Notes: generated from the sequence alone by a model not told the origin. 24,712 nucleotides of DNA from CAZKUR01 sp964556005 (GCA_964556005.1 CAZKUR010000058.1:1-24712), one strand, 5' to 3'. Shown: positions 14,698-23,318, counted from the first letter of the stretch. Program-made: numbers and translations.

Positions 14698-16260
14698 CTA
14701 AACTTTCAAACTATCGGTCTGATGGTTTTTCCAAGCTCTATTAACCATCCAAATAATTCCGATAAAAATTAACACCATTAAAATTCGTGAACCCCATATA
14801 TAAGGAATATTTTCCGGTGCTGCTTTGGTCAACATCAACGTCGGGATTGCATCATTTACGAACCACCAGATCATTACTATAAATAATACAAGCGGAGTTA
14901 CATATTTCATTAAATAATAAAATACTTTCGGAATTTTAAAATCACCTCCGGCATTCATTTCCGCCCAGGCTTTATCGGCCCCGAACACCCACATGAATAA
15001 CACGGTTTCAACCAAAGCAAATACTACCAGGCCGAATGTGCCTGCCCAGTAATCCATTTCATCAAGAAAACCGTACTGCAGGAAAAACACAACAAATTGT
15101 ACAGCAATAAGAACTACTACCGCAAGGGTAGCGACGGCTTTCTTCCTATCCATTCCGAATTCATCTTCCAGGAAAGCGACAATAGGCTGGCCCATTGCAA
15201 CCGAAGAAGTTATACCTGCAAAAAACAACAGGAGGAACCAAAGAAATCCGAAAACCTGGCCAAGTGGAATTTTTTGAAAAATTAAGGGCATTGAAACAAA
15301 TCCAAGATTAAAAGCACCTCCCTTTGCAATCATCGTGGTTTCAGTAACTCCAAAAAAAGCCACGGCAACCGGTATCGCAATTGAACCGCCTAATATCACT
15401 TCGGCGAATTCATTTGTTGCTGCAGTTGTTAAACCGGAAAGTGCAATATCATCGGTTGGTTTTAAATAACTTGCATATGCCTGAATAGTTCCCATTCCGA
15501 CAGAAAGTGTGAAAAAGATTTGACCGGCGGCTGCAAGCCAGATGGAAGGATTTGATAATTGACTAAAATCCGGATTCCAAATAAAGCCGAATCCGTTAGC
15601 AACTGAATTCTGAGGCATCGACGGATCAGGAGTTCCTAATGTAATGACTCTTACGGCTAATATAGCAGCAAATAAAAATAAAAGCGGCATTGCTATTTTA
15701 GCGAGCTTTTCAATTCCCTTCGAAATGCCTTTAAATAGAATCCAAAAATTTAAACAAAAAGTAACAAGCATTAAAACATATGCCGGCCAGAGACTTGAAA
15801 AATATGTACCTGTTCCGCTGCCTTGGTAGCTGGCAAGAAAATCTTTCATTGTGTTGAAAGTGTGCTCGCCAAAATAAATCCCGGTAGCTGAAAAAATACT
15901 AAATCCAAGAGTCCATGATTCAATGTAAGTATAGTAAATAAGGATCGTCATCGAAATGAATAATCCGAGAGCCCCGAAATATTTTGCCAATTTATTTTTC
16001 CAGATGACATCAAACATTCCGGGCGCGCTGCCGTGTTTAAACCTCCCGCCGTACCTTCCGATTCCCCATTCGATCCACATGAGGGGTATTCCTAAAATTA
16101 AAAAGAAAATAAAATAAGGTATCATAAATGCGCCGCCGCCGTTTTCCGCTGCCTGAACAGGAAACCTTAAAAAATTTCCCAATCCGACTGCGTTACCGGC
16201 AACAGCTAAAATTAATCCGATTTTGGTACCCCACTGCTCTCTCTCACCATTCTGCGGCAT
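14698..16260 (-). CDS. LeuT-like sodium:amino-acid symporter (NSS/SNF family)
   Basis: This 520-residue inner-membrane transporter imports an amino acid with sodium. It resembles Aquifex LeuT closely: TM1 reads GNAVGLGNFLRFPVQAAENG, TM3 IYYTYIESWTLGF, TM6 AAGQIFFTLSVGMGTI and TM8 FFAGITSSVAMGQP. The sodium-site and substrate residues Asn23, Ala24, Gly28 and Tyr110 are kept, as are the Phe-Thr and Ser of unwound TM6 and the Ser of TM8. Three pocket residues differ from LeuT: Val104 is Ile106 here, Phe259 is Met, and Ile359 is Met. The substrate is therefore probably a hydrophobic amino acid but perhaps not leucine; Met or Ala would fit the MetS-like gene next to it. GGAGG lies just before the ATG. 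It is the first gene of a two-gene unit. Confidence 0.93.
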   Translation of the reverse strand: MPQNGEREQWGTKIGLILAVAGNAVGLGNFLRFPVQAAENGGGAFMIPYFIFFLILGIPLMWIEWGIGRYGGRFKHGSAPGMFDVIWKNKLAKYFGALGLFISMTILIYYTYIESWTLGFSIFSATGIYFGEHTFNTMKDFLASYQGSGTGTYFSSLWPAYVLMLVTFCLNFWILFKGISKGIEKLAKIAMPLLFLFAAILAVRVITLGTPDPSMPQNSVANGFGFIWNPDFSQLSNPSIWLAAAGQIFFTLSVGMGTIQAYASYLKPTDDIALSGLTTAATNEFAEVILGGSIAIPVAVAFFGVTETTMIAKGGAFNLGFVSMPLIFQKIPLGQVFGFLWFLLLFFAGITSSVAMGQPIVAFLEDEFGMDRKKAVATLAVVVLIAVQFVVFFLQYGFLDEMDYWAGTFGLVVFALVETVLFMWVFGADKAWAEMNAGGDFKIPKVFYYLMKYVTPLVLFIVMIWWFVNDAIPTLMLTKAAPENIPYIWGSRILMVLIFIGIIWMVNRAWKNHQTDSLKV

Positions 16261-16359
16261 TCTACCTCCGGGTTTTTAGAAGAAACAGAAAATTAAAACT
16301 TTAACTTTTAATATAAATAAAATTATTCTTAATGAAATTATTTTTTTCTAATGAAATAA

Positions 16360-17493
16360 TCATTTTAAAGCATTTTCAATATCGGCAATCAAATCTTCAA
16401 TATCTTCTATACCTACGGAAAATCTCACCAGGCTGTCAGTCAATCCAATCTTCTCTCTTTGTTCTTTAGGTACAGATGCATGCGTCATGCTTGCAGGATG
16501 ACTTATTAAACTTTCCACTCCGCCAAGACTTTCTCCTAGAGTAAATATTTTAACGTTACTCAATAATTTTTTTGCGGTTTCTAAATCACCGAAATCTGCT
16601 GAAATCATTCCTCCAAAACCGCGCATTTGTTTTTTAGCAAGTTCGTGCTGCGGATGAGATTTTAATCCGGGATAAATAACTTTTTTTATAAATTTTGAAT
16701 TATCGAGGAAGGCTGCCAATTCCATCGCATTTTTATTGTGTCTTTCCATTCTAACGGCAAGAGTTTTTGTAGAACGAAGAACAAGCCAGCAGTCGAACGG
16801 CGACGGAATTCCGCCTGCAGCATTTTGTATATAACGCAGCCTATCATGAACTTGTTCGCTGCTCGTAACTACCATTCCACCAATTACATCGCTGTGCCCG
16901 TTTAAATATTTTGTTGAACTGTGCAAAACAACATCGCAGCCGAATGACAACGGATTTTGAAAATACGGGCTCATGAAAGTATTGTCAACTATGCTGATTA
17001 AGTTATATTTTCTGCATATGTCGGCGACCCCTTTTAAATCCGTCAAATTCAGCATCGGGTTAGTCGGAGTTTCTACAAAAACAATTTTGGTGTTTTCCCG
17101 AATTGCATTCTCTATATTTTTTAGATCCGATGAATCGACCCATGAAAAATTTAGGTTATAATTTTTTAAATTTAATTCGAATAGCCTGAAGGTTCCACCG
17201 TAAACATTATTCGATACAATTACATGATCTCCTGCTTTTACAAGACTCATCAGTGCATGAGCAGCGGCAAGACCAGAGGCAAATGCAATTCCGTACTTTC
17301 CCTTCTCACGTGCAGCAATATTATTTTCAAGCGCCTGCCTGGTTAAGTTGTGTGTTCTGCCGTATTCGTATCCTTTATTTTTTCCAAGCGCTTCCTGGGC
17401 ATAAGTTGAAGTTTGATAAATAGGAGTAATAACCGCACCTGTTGTCGGATCGGGTATTTGACCTGCATGAATTGCATCTGTTGAAAAGCCCAT
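16360..17493 (-). CDS. Cystathionine gamma-lyase/gamma-synthase (PLP enzyme)
   Basis: This 377-residue Cys/Met-metabolism PLP enzyme (fold type I) has the expected length. Features: GYEYGRTHNLTRQALE near the N-terminus, the PLP-stacking Tyr region VYGGT (98-101), Asp170 in SIVDNTFMSPYFQNP binding the PLP ring nitrogen, and Lys195 in HSSTKYLNGHSD forming the Schiff base. The family includes gamma-lyase (cystathionine to cysteine), gamma-synthase and homocysteine-handling lyases, which are hard to separate by sequence. The gene lies 44 bp downstream of a cystathionine beta-synthase gene, which favours gamma-lyase in reverse transsulfuration (homocysteine to cysteine). GAGGA precedes the ATG. 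Confidence 0.88.
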   Translation of the reverse strand: MGFSTDAIHAGQIPDPTTGAVITPIYQTSTYAQEALGKNKGYEYGRTHNLTRQALENNIAAREKGKYGIAFASGLAAAHALMSLVKAGDHVIVSNNVYGGTFRLFELNLKNYNLNFSWVDSSDLKNIENAIRENTKIVFVETPTNPMLNLTDLKGVADICRKYNLISIVDNTFMSPYFQNPLSFGCDVVLHSSTKYLNGHSDVIGGMVVTSSEQVHDRLRYIQNAAGGIPSPFDCWLVLRSTKTLAVRMERHNKNAMELAAFLDNSKFIKKVIYPGLKSHPQHELAKKQMRGFGGMISADFGDLETAKKLLSNVKIFTLGESLGGVESLISHPASMTHASVPKEQREKIGLTDSLVRFSVGIEDIEDLIADIENALK

Positions 17494-17537
17494 TTATAAT
17501 TCCTCTTGTTTAGTAGTTTAGAAATAATTAAAATCTT

Positions 17538-18905
17538 TTAAGACAAATTAGAAAATTCTATAATATCATACCTTGTTACAATATCGACAATTCTTCCATA
17601 CTCAGTAACCAAAACTGCAGGAGAATCGGCAAGAAATTTTTTAACGATTTTTAACTCGGTTCTTTCATCGAGTGTCGGGAGATTAGGCCCCATAATTTTT
17701 TCAATTTTTAAATCAAGGAGGTCCGGATTATTAACTATGCTTGCCATTATTTTTGCTTCTCTTAAGCTGCCAACCGATTCACCGTCATCGATTACAGGGA
17801 GCTGCGAAAAGCCCTTATCATTTAAAACATCAACGGCAACTTTTACTTTTTCTTGTGAACCAACCGAAACAACGCCTCGAATTCTTCCGTCATTTTTTGC
17901 ATGACAAATATCATTTAGAGTTTTTATCTCAACCGGTAAAAGTCTTTTTTCTCTCAGCCATTCGTCACTGTGAAATTTGGATAAATATCTCTCTCCCGTA
18001 TCACATACAATAAAAACCAGAACATCATTTTCTGTTAGATCTTTAGCAACTTGCAATGCTGTATATACATTTGTTCCCGTACTTCCGCCGCAGAAAATAC
18101 CTTCTTCTTTTGTAAGCAGCCGCGCATTTGAGAATGAATCAAAGTCGGTAACGTTTATAATTTCGTCAATGTATTGAAAATGCACATTTGAAGGAAGACA
18201 ATCCTGTCCGATACCTTCGACTAAGTAAGGTGCGCCTTCAGTCAATTTCTCCGAGTCTTTGTATTCTTTAAAAATCGAACCGTAAGGATCACCTGCAATT
18301 ATTTTTATATTTTTATTTTTTTCTTTTAAATATTTGCCGACACCGCTTATTGTCCCTCCTGTTCCGATGGATGAGATAAAGTGTGTAATTTTCCCGTCGG
18401 TTTCATTCCAGATCTCCGGGCCTGTGGTTCTATAATGAACTTCGGGATTTGCAGGGTTCGAATACTGGTACATAAAAATTGAATTTGGAGTGTTTGCGGC
18501 AATCTGTTTTGCAACGTTGACGTAATAATCTTTGCTGTCGTGTTTAACTGCATTTGAAACAACTATTACATCTGCTCCGAGAGCTTTTAAATAATTTATT
18601 TTTTCAGTACTCACTTTATCCGTTACAACAAAAGTACAACGATAACCTTTTACTACACAAGCCAATGCTAAGCCGATACCTGTATTTCCGCTTGTTGCTT
18701 CTATAATAGTTCCACCTGGTTTTATTTCGTTATTTTTTTCTGCGGCTTCAAGCATTGCAATACCAATCCTGTCTTTCACACTTCCGCCGGGGTTAAAAGA
18801 TTCCAGCTTTGCGAAAATCTGAGGTCTTAAATTCTTTGATAATTTATTCAGCTTAACCAACGGAGTTTTGCCGATAGTTTCAAGAATATTATTCTTGTAG
18901 TTCAT
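17538..18905 (-). CDS. Cystathionine beta-synthase with two CBS domains
   Basis: This 455-residue fold-type II PLP enzyme joins serine and homocysteine into cystathionine. Lys44 (NPGGSVKDR) binds PLP. EATSGNTG (69-76) binds the substrate carboxylate, GTGGTISG (181-188) the PLP phosphate, and Ser275 (GGSTGTN) the ring nitrogen. Two CBS domains (about 345-390 and 400-455) form a C-terminal regulatory module, as in eukaryotic enzymes. Bacterial O-acetylserine sulfhydrylases lack this module. There is no N-terminal haem domain. It is the first gene of the pair with the gamma-lyase. AAGGA lies before the ATG. A cysteine-synthase activity remains possible. Confidence 0.88.
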   Translation of the reverse strand: MNYKNNILETIGKTPLVKLNKLSKNLRPQIFAKLESFNPGGSVKDRIGIAMLEAAEKNNEIKPGGTIIEATSGNTGIGLALACVVKGYRCTFVVTDKVSTEKINYLKALGADVIVVSNAVKHDSKDYYVNVAKQIAANTPNSIFMYQYSNPANPEVHYRTTGPEIWNETDGKITHFISSIGTGGTISGVGKYLKEKNKNIKIIAGDPYGSIFKEYKDSEKLTEGAPYLVEGIGQDCLPSNVHFQYIDEIINVTDFDSFSNARLLTKEEGIFCGGSTGTNVYTALQVAKDLTENDVLVFIVCDTGERYLSKFHSDEWLREKRLLPVEIKTLNDICHAKNDGRIRGVVSVGSQEKVKVAVDVLNDKGFSQLPVIDDGESVGSLREAKIMASIVNNPDLLDLKIEKIMGPNLPTLDERTELKIVKKFLADSPAVLVTEYGRIVDIVTRYDIIEFSNLS

Positions 18906-18957
18906 TTCACATCCTTACAATTTTTTATTTTGATGTTCGAAGGAGAAAAGAATTTCA

Positions 18958-18979
18958 AAATCCTTGATAGAAAGGATTT
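18958..18979 (-). terminator. Hairpin between fmt and the cystathionine beta-synthase gene
   Basis: AAATCCTT (18958-18965) and AAGGATTT (18972-18979) pair over 8 bp with a 6-nt loop. On the minus strand it follows the fmt stop by about 40 bp and is followed by a TTTTG...CTTTTCTCC run, so it is probably the def-fmt terminator. Confidence 0.5.
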
Positions 18980-19020
18980 CTAATGGAATATATTAAATTC
19001 CGCTGAAATATTATGTGTAA

Positions 19021-19923
19021 TCAATTAAAACTAAAGCCGCGTAAAAACTCATCAGCCTTCATTTTCTTCCGGCCTTCCTGCTGTAATTCAATAATTTCGA
19101 CTGCTCTGCTGCCGCAGCCAATTGTTAAACTATGTTTAGTTTGATTTATCTCAAACGTTTTTAATGAAAGATCTTTTACTATTTTGGTTTTATAAATCTT
19201 TATAAGAATTTCTTTAAAATAAAAATAGGCGCCCGGGATGGGAGATAATCCTCTCACTAAATTATGAACTTCTTCCGCAGATTTATTCCAATCGATCAAA
19301 GCAGTTTCTTTTGTAATCTTCGGTGCCGGTGTGGCTTTAGAATTATCCTGCGGCAAAAGCCGGGTATTCCCCGAATCGATGAGCTCTACAGTTTTGAGGA
19401 CAACCTTTGCTCCAAGCCCACTTAATTTATCGTGTAAGGTTTCAAGATTATCTTCATCTTCAATATTTATTTTTTCCTGGATGTACATGTTACCGGTATC
19501 TACTTTTTCTTCCAATTTAAATGTAGTAACACCAGTTTCTTTTTCACCATTTATTAGAGCCCACTGTATCGGAGCGGCGCCTCTGTACTTAGGTAGAAGC
19601 GATGCATGAAGATTAAATGATCCTTTAGATGGGATTGTAAAAACATCGGGAGGTAAAATTCTAAATGCAACTACTACGAATAAATCTGCATTAATTGATT
19701 TTAATTTTGAAATAAAATCCTGGTCTTTTAGCTTTTGCGGTTGAAGAACCGGGATGTTGTATTTCTGTGCAAATTCTTTAACAGGAGTAAAACTTAACTT
19801 CTGTCCTCTTCCTCTTGCTTTATCAAGCCCGGTAACAACTGCTGCAATATCGTACTTTTTTTCAAAAAGAATTTTTAACGATGGAATGGCAAAATCAGGC
19901 GTGCCCATGAAAATAATTTTCAT
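19021..19923 (-). CDS. fmt: Methionyl-tRNA formyltransferase
   Basis: This 300-residue enzyme formylates Met-tRNA(fMet) with 10-formyl-tetrahydrofolate, preparing it for initiation. The N-terminus KIIFMGTPDFAIPSLKIL and the catalytic set Asn104, His106 (FNLHASLLPKYRGAAPIQW) and Asp142 (KVDTGN) match the E. coli Asn106/His108/Asp144 set. The C-terminal tRNA-binding domain begins near residue 205 (IDWNKSAEEVHNLVRGLSP). The length is slightly below the usual 310-315. The gene starts 19 bp after the def stop, so the two form an operon in which the formyl group is added (fmt) and later removed (def). Confidence 0.95.
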   Translation of the reverse strand: MKIIFMGTPDFAIPSLKILFEKKYDIAAVVTGLDKARGRGQKLSFTPVKEFAQKYNIPVLQPQKLKDQDFISKLKSINADLFVVVAFRILPPDVFTIPSKGSFNLHASLLPKYRGAAPIQWALINGEKETGVTTFKLEEKVDTGNMYIQEKINIEDEDNLETLHDKLSGLGAKVVLKTVELIDSGNTRLLPQDNSKATPAPKITKETALIDWNKSAEEVHNLVRGLSPIPGAYFYFKEILIKIYKTKIVKDLSLKTFEINQTKHSLTIGCGSRAVEIIELQQEGRKKMKADEFLRGFSFN

Positions 19924-19942
19924 CTGTAACCGGACCTGTCAA

Positions 19943-20503
19943 TCATAATTGATAATCCACATCTTCGGTTACTGGGTATTCAAATTCTATTTTTCGGCTT
20001 TTAATATTGCCCAGATCTTTTTTTAATGATTTCTTTATTTCATCATTAACTAAATCGGTAAATAACGTACCATGAAGATGATCGAGCTCATGCTGAATTA
20101 CCCTTGCAAATATATCATCTGCGTCAATACGGTGTTCTTTCATGTCGGAATCAAAATATTTTAATGTAATAAGTTTCGGTCTTATTATTTCGGCCCTAAC
20201 ACCTGGGATGCTTAAGCAGCCTTCTTCAATGCCCACTTCCTCATCGGACCTATTTACTATTTCCGGGTTAATTGCAGCAATCGGTTTGTACTTTTCATAA
20301 CCCTCAACTACGGAAACATCAATAACAAAGATTGATTCATTTGTGCCTACCTGGTTAGCTGCCAAACCGATACCGTTTGCATTACGCATCGTTTCAAACA
20401 TATTTTTAACTAATTCAACGGTTTCAAAATTTATTTCTTTAACCTTAATGGCTTTTCGCCTGAGTATTTTGTCACCATATAAAGTGATCGGTAAAAGTGC
20501 CAT
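19943..20503 (-). CDS. def: Peptide deformylase
   Basis: This 186-residue metalloenzyme removes the N-formyl group from nascent proteins. All three family motifs are intact: GIGLAANQVG (44-53), EEGCLSIPG (93-101) and QHELDHLHG (137-145). Cys96, His138 and His142 hold the metal (usually iron) and Glu139 is the catalytic base. It is the first gene of the def-fmt pair on the minus strand, with GAGAAGAG just upstream of the ATG. The C-terminal tail after residue 165 is somewhat long and charged, as in Bacteroidota-type deformylases. Confidence 0.95.
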   Translation of the reverse strand: MALLPITLYGDKILRRKAIKVKEINFETVELVKNMFETMRNANGIGLAANQVGTNESIFVIDVSVVEGYEKYKPIAAINPEIVNRSDEEVGIEEGCLSIPGVRAEIIRPKLITLKYFDSDMKEHRIDADDIFARVIQHELDHLHGTLFTDLVNDEIKKSLKKDLGNIKSRKIEFEYPVTEDVDYQL

Positions 20504-20640
20504 CTCTTCTCTAAAATATTATAAAAAATTATTAATGACTTGATTGAAGTCTTGTAAATTTAAGGAATAAAGTAAGAATAATAAAGTATGAAAAAATTTA
20601 AAATTTAATCGACAATACAAATAATTTCAACCATCACATT

Positions 20641-20657
20641 TTCTTTTCATAAAAGAA
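20641..20657 (-). terminator. Weak AT-rich hairpin after the aminopeptidase gene
   Basis: TTCTTTT (20641-20647) and AAAAGAA (20651-20657) pair with a 3-nt loop in the 223-bp gap between the aminopeptidase stop and the def start. It has a single GC pair per arm, so it may be a poor terminator or a chance match. Confidence 0.25.
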
Positions 20658-20726
20658 CTTTAATGATTTCAGAACAAGACAGTTTCTTATTATCCATCCC
20701 TAACGCAGATCAATAAACTAGACGAA

Positions 20727-21698
20727 TTACTTTTTATTTATTAGAAGGTTTCCGTTTTTCATAAGAATTTTTCCATCAAGATAGACTGTCGGTTTTTTAA
20801 TAACGCCGTCGACGTGAAGCGGTACATTTATATTCCCGCCCATTGAAATGTTATTTCCCAGGGCTATATGTACTGTCCCAAGAACTTTTTCATCTTCGAG
20901 TAAAACGCCGCTTAATTTTGCGCTGTCATTCGTTCCGATGCCAAACTCTGCAATGTTTCTTGCATCTTTTCCGACGGAATTTAATAGGCTATTAAATACA
21001 CCGGCTAATTTTCCTCCGGTAATTTGTGTCGCGCATCCATCTTTAACTTTAATTTTAACGTTAGCATCTTTTATCAAACCGAAACCGGCTAATGAACCAT
21101 CAACAACAAAAACTCCGTTTGATGAACCTTCAACCGGAGCTAAAAAAGTTTCTCCGGTCGGAAGATTTCCGCTTTCACCTTTTTTATGGAATAAGCCTTT
21201 ACTTGCAATTGCCTTTCTTCCTCTAACTGAGAACGAAATATCAGTTCCGGCAGGAGAAGTTACTCTTATTTCTTTCCCCTTTTCAAGAATATTTTTAAGC
21301 TTAATCGAAAGTTTTGCTATTTTTTGATAGTCTGCATTCATACCGCGGATCATAACATCTTCGGTTATTCCAGGGAAAGTTGCAATTCTTGAGCCCATTT
21401 TTGAGGCTTCTCTTCTTGCATTAGTATGAGTTAACGATTTTAAAGTAGGACAAAAAACTACATCGAATTTCTGCATAAGTTCGGCTATCTGTGCAGAAGG
21501 TTCCTCTCCATTTATTTTGCCGGATTTCATTTCTACAAAAAGCGATTCATAACCGAGTCGAACGGCATTTGTATACAAAGAATATCCGATTGATCTTTTT
21601 ACCTCGTCGGTAATTATAAGAATTTTTTCATTTTTCTTTACGTTCATGCAGACTTTAATTGCAGTAGTTGAAGCATGATCAAGTTTTGACAATTTCAT
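20727..21698 (-). CDS. M29-like (AmpS/T type) leucyl aminopeptidase
   Basis: This 323-residue protein resembles the thermophilic aminopeptidase T/S (M29) group and related 'leucyl aminopeptidase' proteins of Bacteroidota. Signature segments are SGNLPTGETFLAPVEGSSNG, NIAEFGIGTND, LGTVHIALGNN and VPLHVDGV. These carry candidate metal ligands (Glu in PTGE or PVEG, Glu of AEFG, His of TVHIA, His and Asp of LHVDG), as in AmpT. It would remove N-terminal residues from peptides using two metal ions in the cytoplasm. It is shorter than AmpT (about 410 residues), mainly in the N-terminal part. It begins 38 bp downstream of the outer-membrane barrel gene and may be cotranscribed with it, with no obvious functional link. 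Confidence 0.78.
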   Translation of the reverse strand: MKLSKLDHASTTAIKVCMNVKKNEKILIITDEVKRSIGYSLYTNAVRLGYESLFVEMKSGKINGEEPSAQIAELMQKFDVVFCPTLKSLTHTNARREASKMGSRIATFPGITEDVMIRGMNADYQKIAKLSIKLKNILEKGKEIRVTSPAGTDISFSVRGRKAIASKGLFHKKGESGNLPTGETFLAPVEGSSNGVFVVDGSLAGFGLIKDANVKIKVKDGCATQITGGKLAGVFNSLLNSVGKDARNIAEFGIGTNDSAKLSGVLLEDEKVLGTVHIALGNNISMGGNINVPLHVDGVIKKPTVYLDGKILMKNGNLLINKK

Positions 21699-21736
21699 AA
21701 ATATGTTTGTTATGTTAGAAGATATGTGTTTTGCTT

Positions 21737-22513
21737 TTAAAGCGGGAATCCAAGATTTAACTGCACAACGGCATTAAATCCGCCTGATTTTATAAAATTA
21801 TTTACCGGCGCATCGAATTTCTTCTCTGTGCTATTCGCTAATGCTAAAACTTCCCCTTTACTATTTTGAACTTGATCAATTGAGAGCATTGTATAACCTG
21901 CTGTACCTTCTAAACTGACATAATCCTCAATTATTGCAAGAATAAAACCCGTACCGATTGAATACCCAATTGAAGTTTTTGCATTTTTATATTCAACCAT
22001 TTGTGTTTCGCCGCCGGTGAAGTTAGTTGTATTTGTAAGGCTGATATTATTAAACCGCACTGCCCCATCGACGATTTTCCAGCTTATCAAATCGGTTATC
22101 GTAATGCCCAGGTCCAATCCCACTCCCCAATTTTTATAATTAAGCTCAAGATCGGTTGTTCGTGTACCATTAACAAATTTTTCCACGGCTTCATGCTTTT
22201 CATTTAAGCTTTCATAAAATCCTTTTGCCGTTAGTATAAAGTTGGAGATGTGCGCCCGGAAAAAATTCAATCCAACGCGGTATCCTTTAAAAGTCCCGAA
22301 ATTATTCATCGGAATAGATAATGAATCTTTATTGAAATAATTAAAGTCTCCGACATACTCATTTAATCCCTCAGGATTATATTTTTGATAACTGTACCCT
22401 GCATAACCGCCGACAAAGCCAAGACATCCGAATCCAAAACTCTGGGCACGGATAAAATTTGCTTGCATCAATAATAATACAGGAATAATAAAATAAATAT
22501 TTTTTAGACTCAT
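21737..22513 (-). CDS. Predicted outer-membrane beta-barrel protein
   Basis: This 258-residue protein has a signal peptide ending FIRAQ at about residue 24. The mature part is rich in alternating hydrophobic/aromatic strands and glycines (GFGCLGFVGGYAGYSYQKY, then GYRVGLNFFRAHISNFIL, YKNWGVGLDLGITI, GYSIGTGFILAIIEDYVSLEGTAGY). It ends VVQLNLGFPL, a typical barrel C-terminal strand. About eight to ten strands fit the length. No family or transported substrate is recognised. It heads a possible two-gene unit with the M29-like aminopeptidase. Confidence 0.65.
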   Translation of the reverse strand: MSLKNIYFIIPVLLLMQANFIRAQSFGFGCLGFVGGYAGYSYQKYNPEGLNEYVGDFNYFNKDSLSIPMNNFGTFKGYRVGLNFFRAHISNFILTAKGFYESLNEKHEAVEKFVNGTRTTDLELNYKNWGVGLDLGITITDLISWKIVDGAVRFNNISLTNTTNFTGGETQMVEYKNAKTSIGYSIGTGFILAIIEDYVSLEGTAGYTMLSIDQVQNSKGEVLALANSTEKKFDAPVNNFIKSGGFNAVVQLNLGFPL

Positions 22514-22647
22514 TTACCTATTAAGCTATTTTATAACTTCAACTTAAGAATATTACCTGAAAAATGATACTAAGAAATATCCGGTTTCCCTTAAAATTTT
22601 TGGAAATTTGATAATAGATGTTAACCTTTCCCGTTTAATTAGATGAT

Positions 22648-22850
22648 AATTGGGAAGTATCTTTTAAAAACTAAGGTAAATTTGAATGGTTGGGAATTTA
22701 AGAAATGCGGCAGAGAGGCCGGAGGTATGAAAGCCTAAGAATTAGGAGTTTACCCGGCATACCTTAATTTTGGGAAAAGTTGTGCAATTATTGCAAGGAC
22801 ATTTTGCTGAGGGATAATTCAAGAATCTTTTGCCCCAAAACTTCCCAATT
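22648..22850. repeat. Structured element bounded by 11-bp inverted repeats
   Basis: AATTGGGAAGT (22648-22658) recurs as its exact complement ACTTCCCAATT (22840-22850). Between them are three further inverted repeats: AGGTATG/CATACCT (22723-22729, 22758-22764), inside it CCTAA/TTAGG (22734-22738, 22742-22746), and TGCAAT/ATTGCA (22783-22795). No full reading frame with a plausible product is present. The element lies just after the decayed outer-membrane protein gene. It could be a MITE-like sequence, a structured RNA or a remnant of an insertion sequence. Confidence 0.4.
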
Positions 22851-22892
22851 GTTTGAAATGCAACTTCAGTAAAAGTCCAAATTATATAATTA

Positions 22893-23318
22893 ATAAAAGG
22901 GAAAAATAGACAATAATAATCCGATTTGACCTGATTCAAAAATTTTTACTTTGGAAGCTACCTAAAATTCACAGCCGATTCCCGTCATTATCCAGGTTGT
23001 TAAATAATTGCCTGCAGTGACTTTTACATCAGACTTTTGAAGATTTTGAATTTCCGTATAATTAAGATTATTGACGGCCAGATCAACTGATGTAATCCAA
23101 TTTACATTTTCTTCTAAATTTTTTGAAGCCTCGATAATTGCACAAAAACCTGTTTTTGCAAACCCTGCTTTTTGTACATCTGTGCGGCCGAAATTCCCCT
23201 GAGGCAAAGCAGTACCGGCATACAAACTTAAGCTGATTGGCTCTAAGTTATCTTGAGCAAAAAGAAGATTGGAAATGATAAAAAATACAGGAAGAATAAA
23301 ATAAAGCGATTTTTTCAT
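22893..23318 (-). pseudogene. Decayed outer-membrane protein gene (stop-interrupted)
   Basis: The intact first part, 118 residues from 23318 to 22962, has a signal peptide ending LLFAQ. A barrel-like sequence follows (SLSLYAGTALPQGNFG, then YLTTWIMTGIGCEF). The stop TAG falls right after a strand. The same frame continues beyond it for 23 codons with barrel-like sequence (VASKVKIFESGQIGLLLSIF) before the next stop. A complete member of this kind of family would be about twice as long, so I read this as a truncated gene whose tail has been lost near the structured element at 22648-22850. The alternative is a genuine 118-residue secreted protein. Confidence 0.55.

Noticed and set aside
16331..16372. 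Repeated AATGAAATtATT / AATGAAATAATC near the end of the gamma-lyase gene
   Set aside because: It is a short AT-rich similarity of the kind expected by chance in this composition.
20848..21327. A 159-codon frame antisense to the M29-like aminopeptidase
   Set aside because: It is proline- and serine-rich, as expected of a shadow of the real gene, which has clear family motifs on the other strand.
22742..22939. A minus-strand 65-codon frame ending in a cysteine-rich CPCNNC...C stretch, which looks like a small zinc protein
   Set aside because: It overlaps both the decayed outer-membrane protein tail and the inverted-repeat element, has no ribosome site or signal, and its cysteines are easily explained by reading through hairpin arms.
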